A stretch of 7,119 nucleotides of DNA, taken from NCBI GenBank assembly GCA_045599345.1, contig JAZRVV010000045.1, positions 1-7,119 on the forward strand. The letters are read 5' to 3'. The notes beneath the pieces were generated by a model. It was not told the origin of the DNA, ran no database searches, and saw nothing but the letters and a program-made list of their open reading frames with translations. This document shows positions 7,014 through 7,119 of the stretch, one piece after another; within the stretch, counting starts at the first letter, position 1; each line of letters starts with the position of its first letter. The translations under genes and the position numbers were made by a program. The DNA comes from UBA1227 sp045599345 (GTDB taxonomy: Bacteria; Bacillota; Clostridia; Oscillospirales; Acutalibacteraceae).

Positions 7014-7102
7014 AAAGTTAAGCGGATGGGCGGCGTATCCATCATCTCAGGTACCTTCAAAAGAAGGTGCGTCGGGAACCCTTTCCGACCTCACTTAACT
7101 TT
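7014..7102 (-). ncRNA. Unidentified structured RNA with a multi-branched fold (small ncRNA or orphan riboswitch-like leader)
   Basis: About 89 nt are closed by a perfect 9-bp stem (7014-7022 with 7094-7102). Inside are three hairpins: 7025-7029 with 7039-7043; 7053-7058 with 7063-7068 around a four-base loop; and 7071-7075 with 7085-7089. Together they make a four-way junction. No open reading frame covers the segment. A consensus -10 box (7111-7116) lies just upstream and a strong terminator just downstream on the minus strand, so a transcript of about 130 nt is expected. Some stem edges would gain G-U pairs if read from the plus strand (7052-7069, 7030-7038), while the closing stem gains one on the minus strand (7023-7093), so strand is not certain. 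I do not recognise a known family. Confidence 0.55.
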
Positions 7103-7110
7103 CTAAACTC

Positions 7111-7116
7111 ATTATA
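7111..7116 (-). promoter_or_regulatory. -10 box for the structured RNA
   Basis: A consensus TATAAT reads on the minus strand, placing a start near 7104, two bases before the closing stem of the RNA. The -35 region lies beyond the window edge, so the promoter cannot be confirmed. Confidence 0.5.
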
Positions 7117-7119
7117 TAT

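Noticed and set aside
7034..7070. Resemblance to a TPP riboswitch (CTGAGATGATGGATACG on the minus strand)
   Set aside because: CTGAGA at 7050-7045 is suggestive, but the second conserved part of the TPP aptamer (CCTGATCTGGATAAT-like, with GCGTAGGG) is absent and the stems do not follow the TPP order.
7034..7100. Hammerhead ribozyme
   Set aside because: A CTGAGATGA string looks like the CTGATGA core, but the extra bases break it and no GAAA segment lies at the required position.
7014..7102. tRNA-like cloverleaf
   Set aside because: Four stems around a junction recall a tRNA, but the closing stem is 9 bp, there is no T-loop GGTTCRA motif and no CCA-side signature, and the arm sizes do not fit.

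Overview
The window suggests a low-to-moderate GC Firmicute, most likely a clostridial or Lachnospiraceae-type bacterium. The reasons are the protein sequence style, strong GGAGG-type ribosome binding sites, compact intrinsic terminators, and a PcrA-type helicase with a C-terminal Tudor-like tail. This placement is my inference; no marker gene here fixes the genus.

Layout. Four complete genes lie head to tail on the minus strand and fill 158-6834. In order of transcription they are a type IV pilus/type II secretion assembly ATPase (pilB/gspE-like, 5155-6834), a class A penicillin-binding protein (2930-5086), the RuvX/YqgF nuclease (2451-2873), and a UvrD/PcrA superfamily 1 helicase (158-2449). 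ruvX and the helicase gene are separated by one base and are almost certainly translationally coupled. A strong bidirectional terminator (127-151) closes the cluster. It also seems to serve a convergent plus-strand gene, of which only the last 39 codons (2-121) are visible.

Regulation. A strong intrinsic terminator sits between the PBP gene and ruvX. A long hairpin with a displaced U-run sits between pilB and the PBP gene, so the four genes are probably not one uniform transcript. pilB has a good candidate promoter (TTGATT-17-TATACT) and a nested palindrome between that promoter and its ribosome binding site.

The gene-free right end (6835-7119) is the least ordinary part. On the minus strand it reads as a consensus -10 box, about 90 nt that fold as a multi-branched RNA closed by a perfect 9-bp stem, then a perfect 10-bp hairpin with a U-run. 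This looks like a small non-coding RNA or an orphan riboswitch-like leader upstream of pilB. I could not match it to a family I know.

Functionally the cluster joins envelope work (pilus motor ATPase and cell-wall synthase) with DNA repair (RuvX and PcrA). The protein genes are conventional. The structured RNA and the intergenic hairpins are the parts worth a second look.
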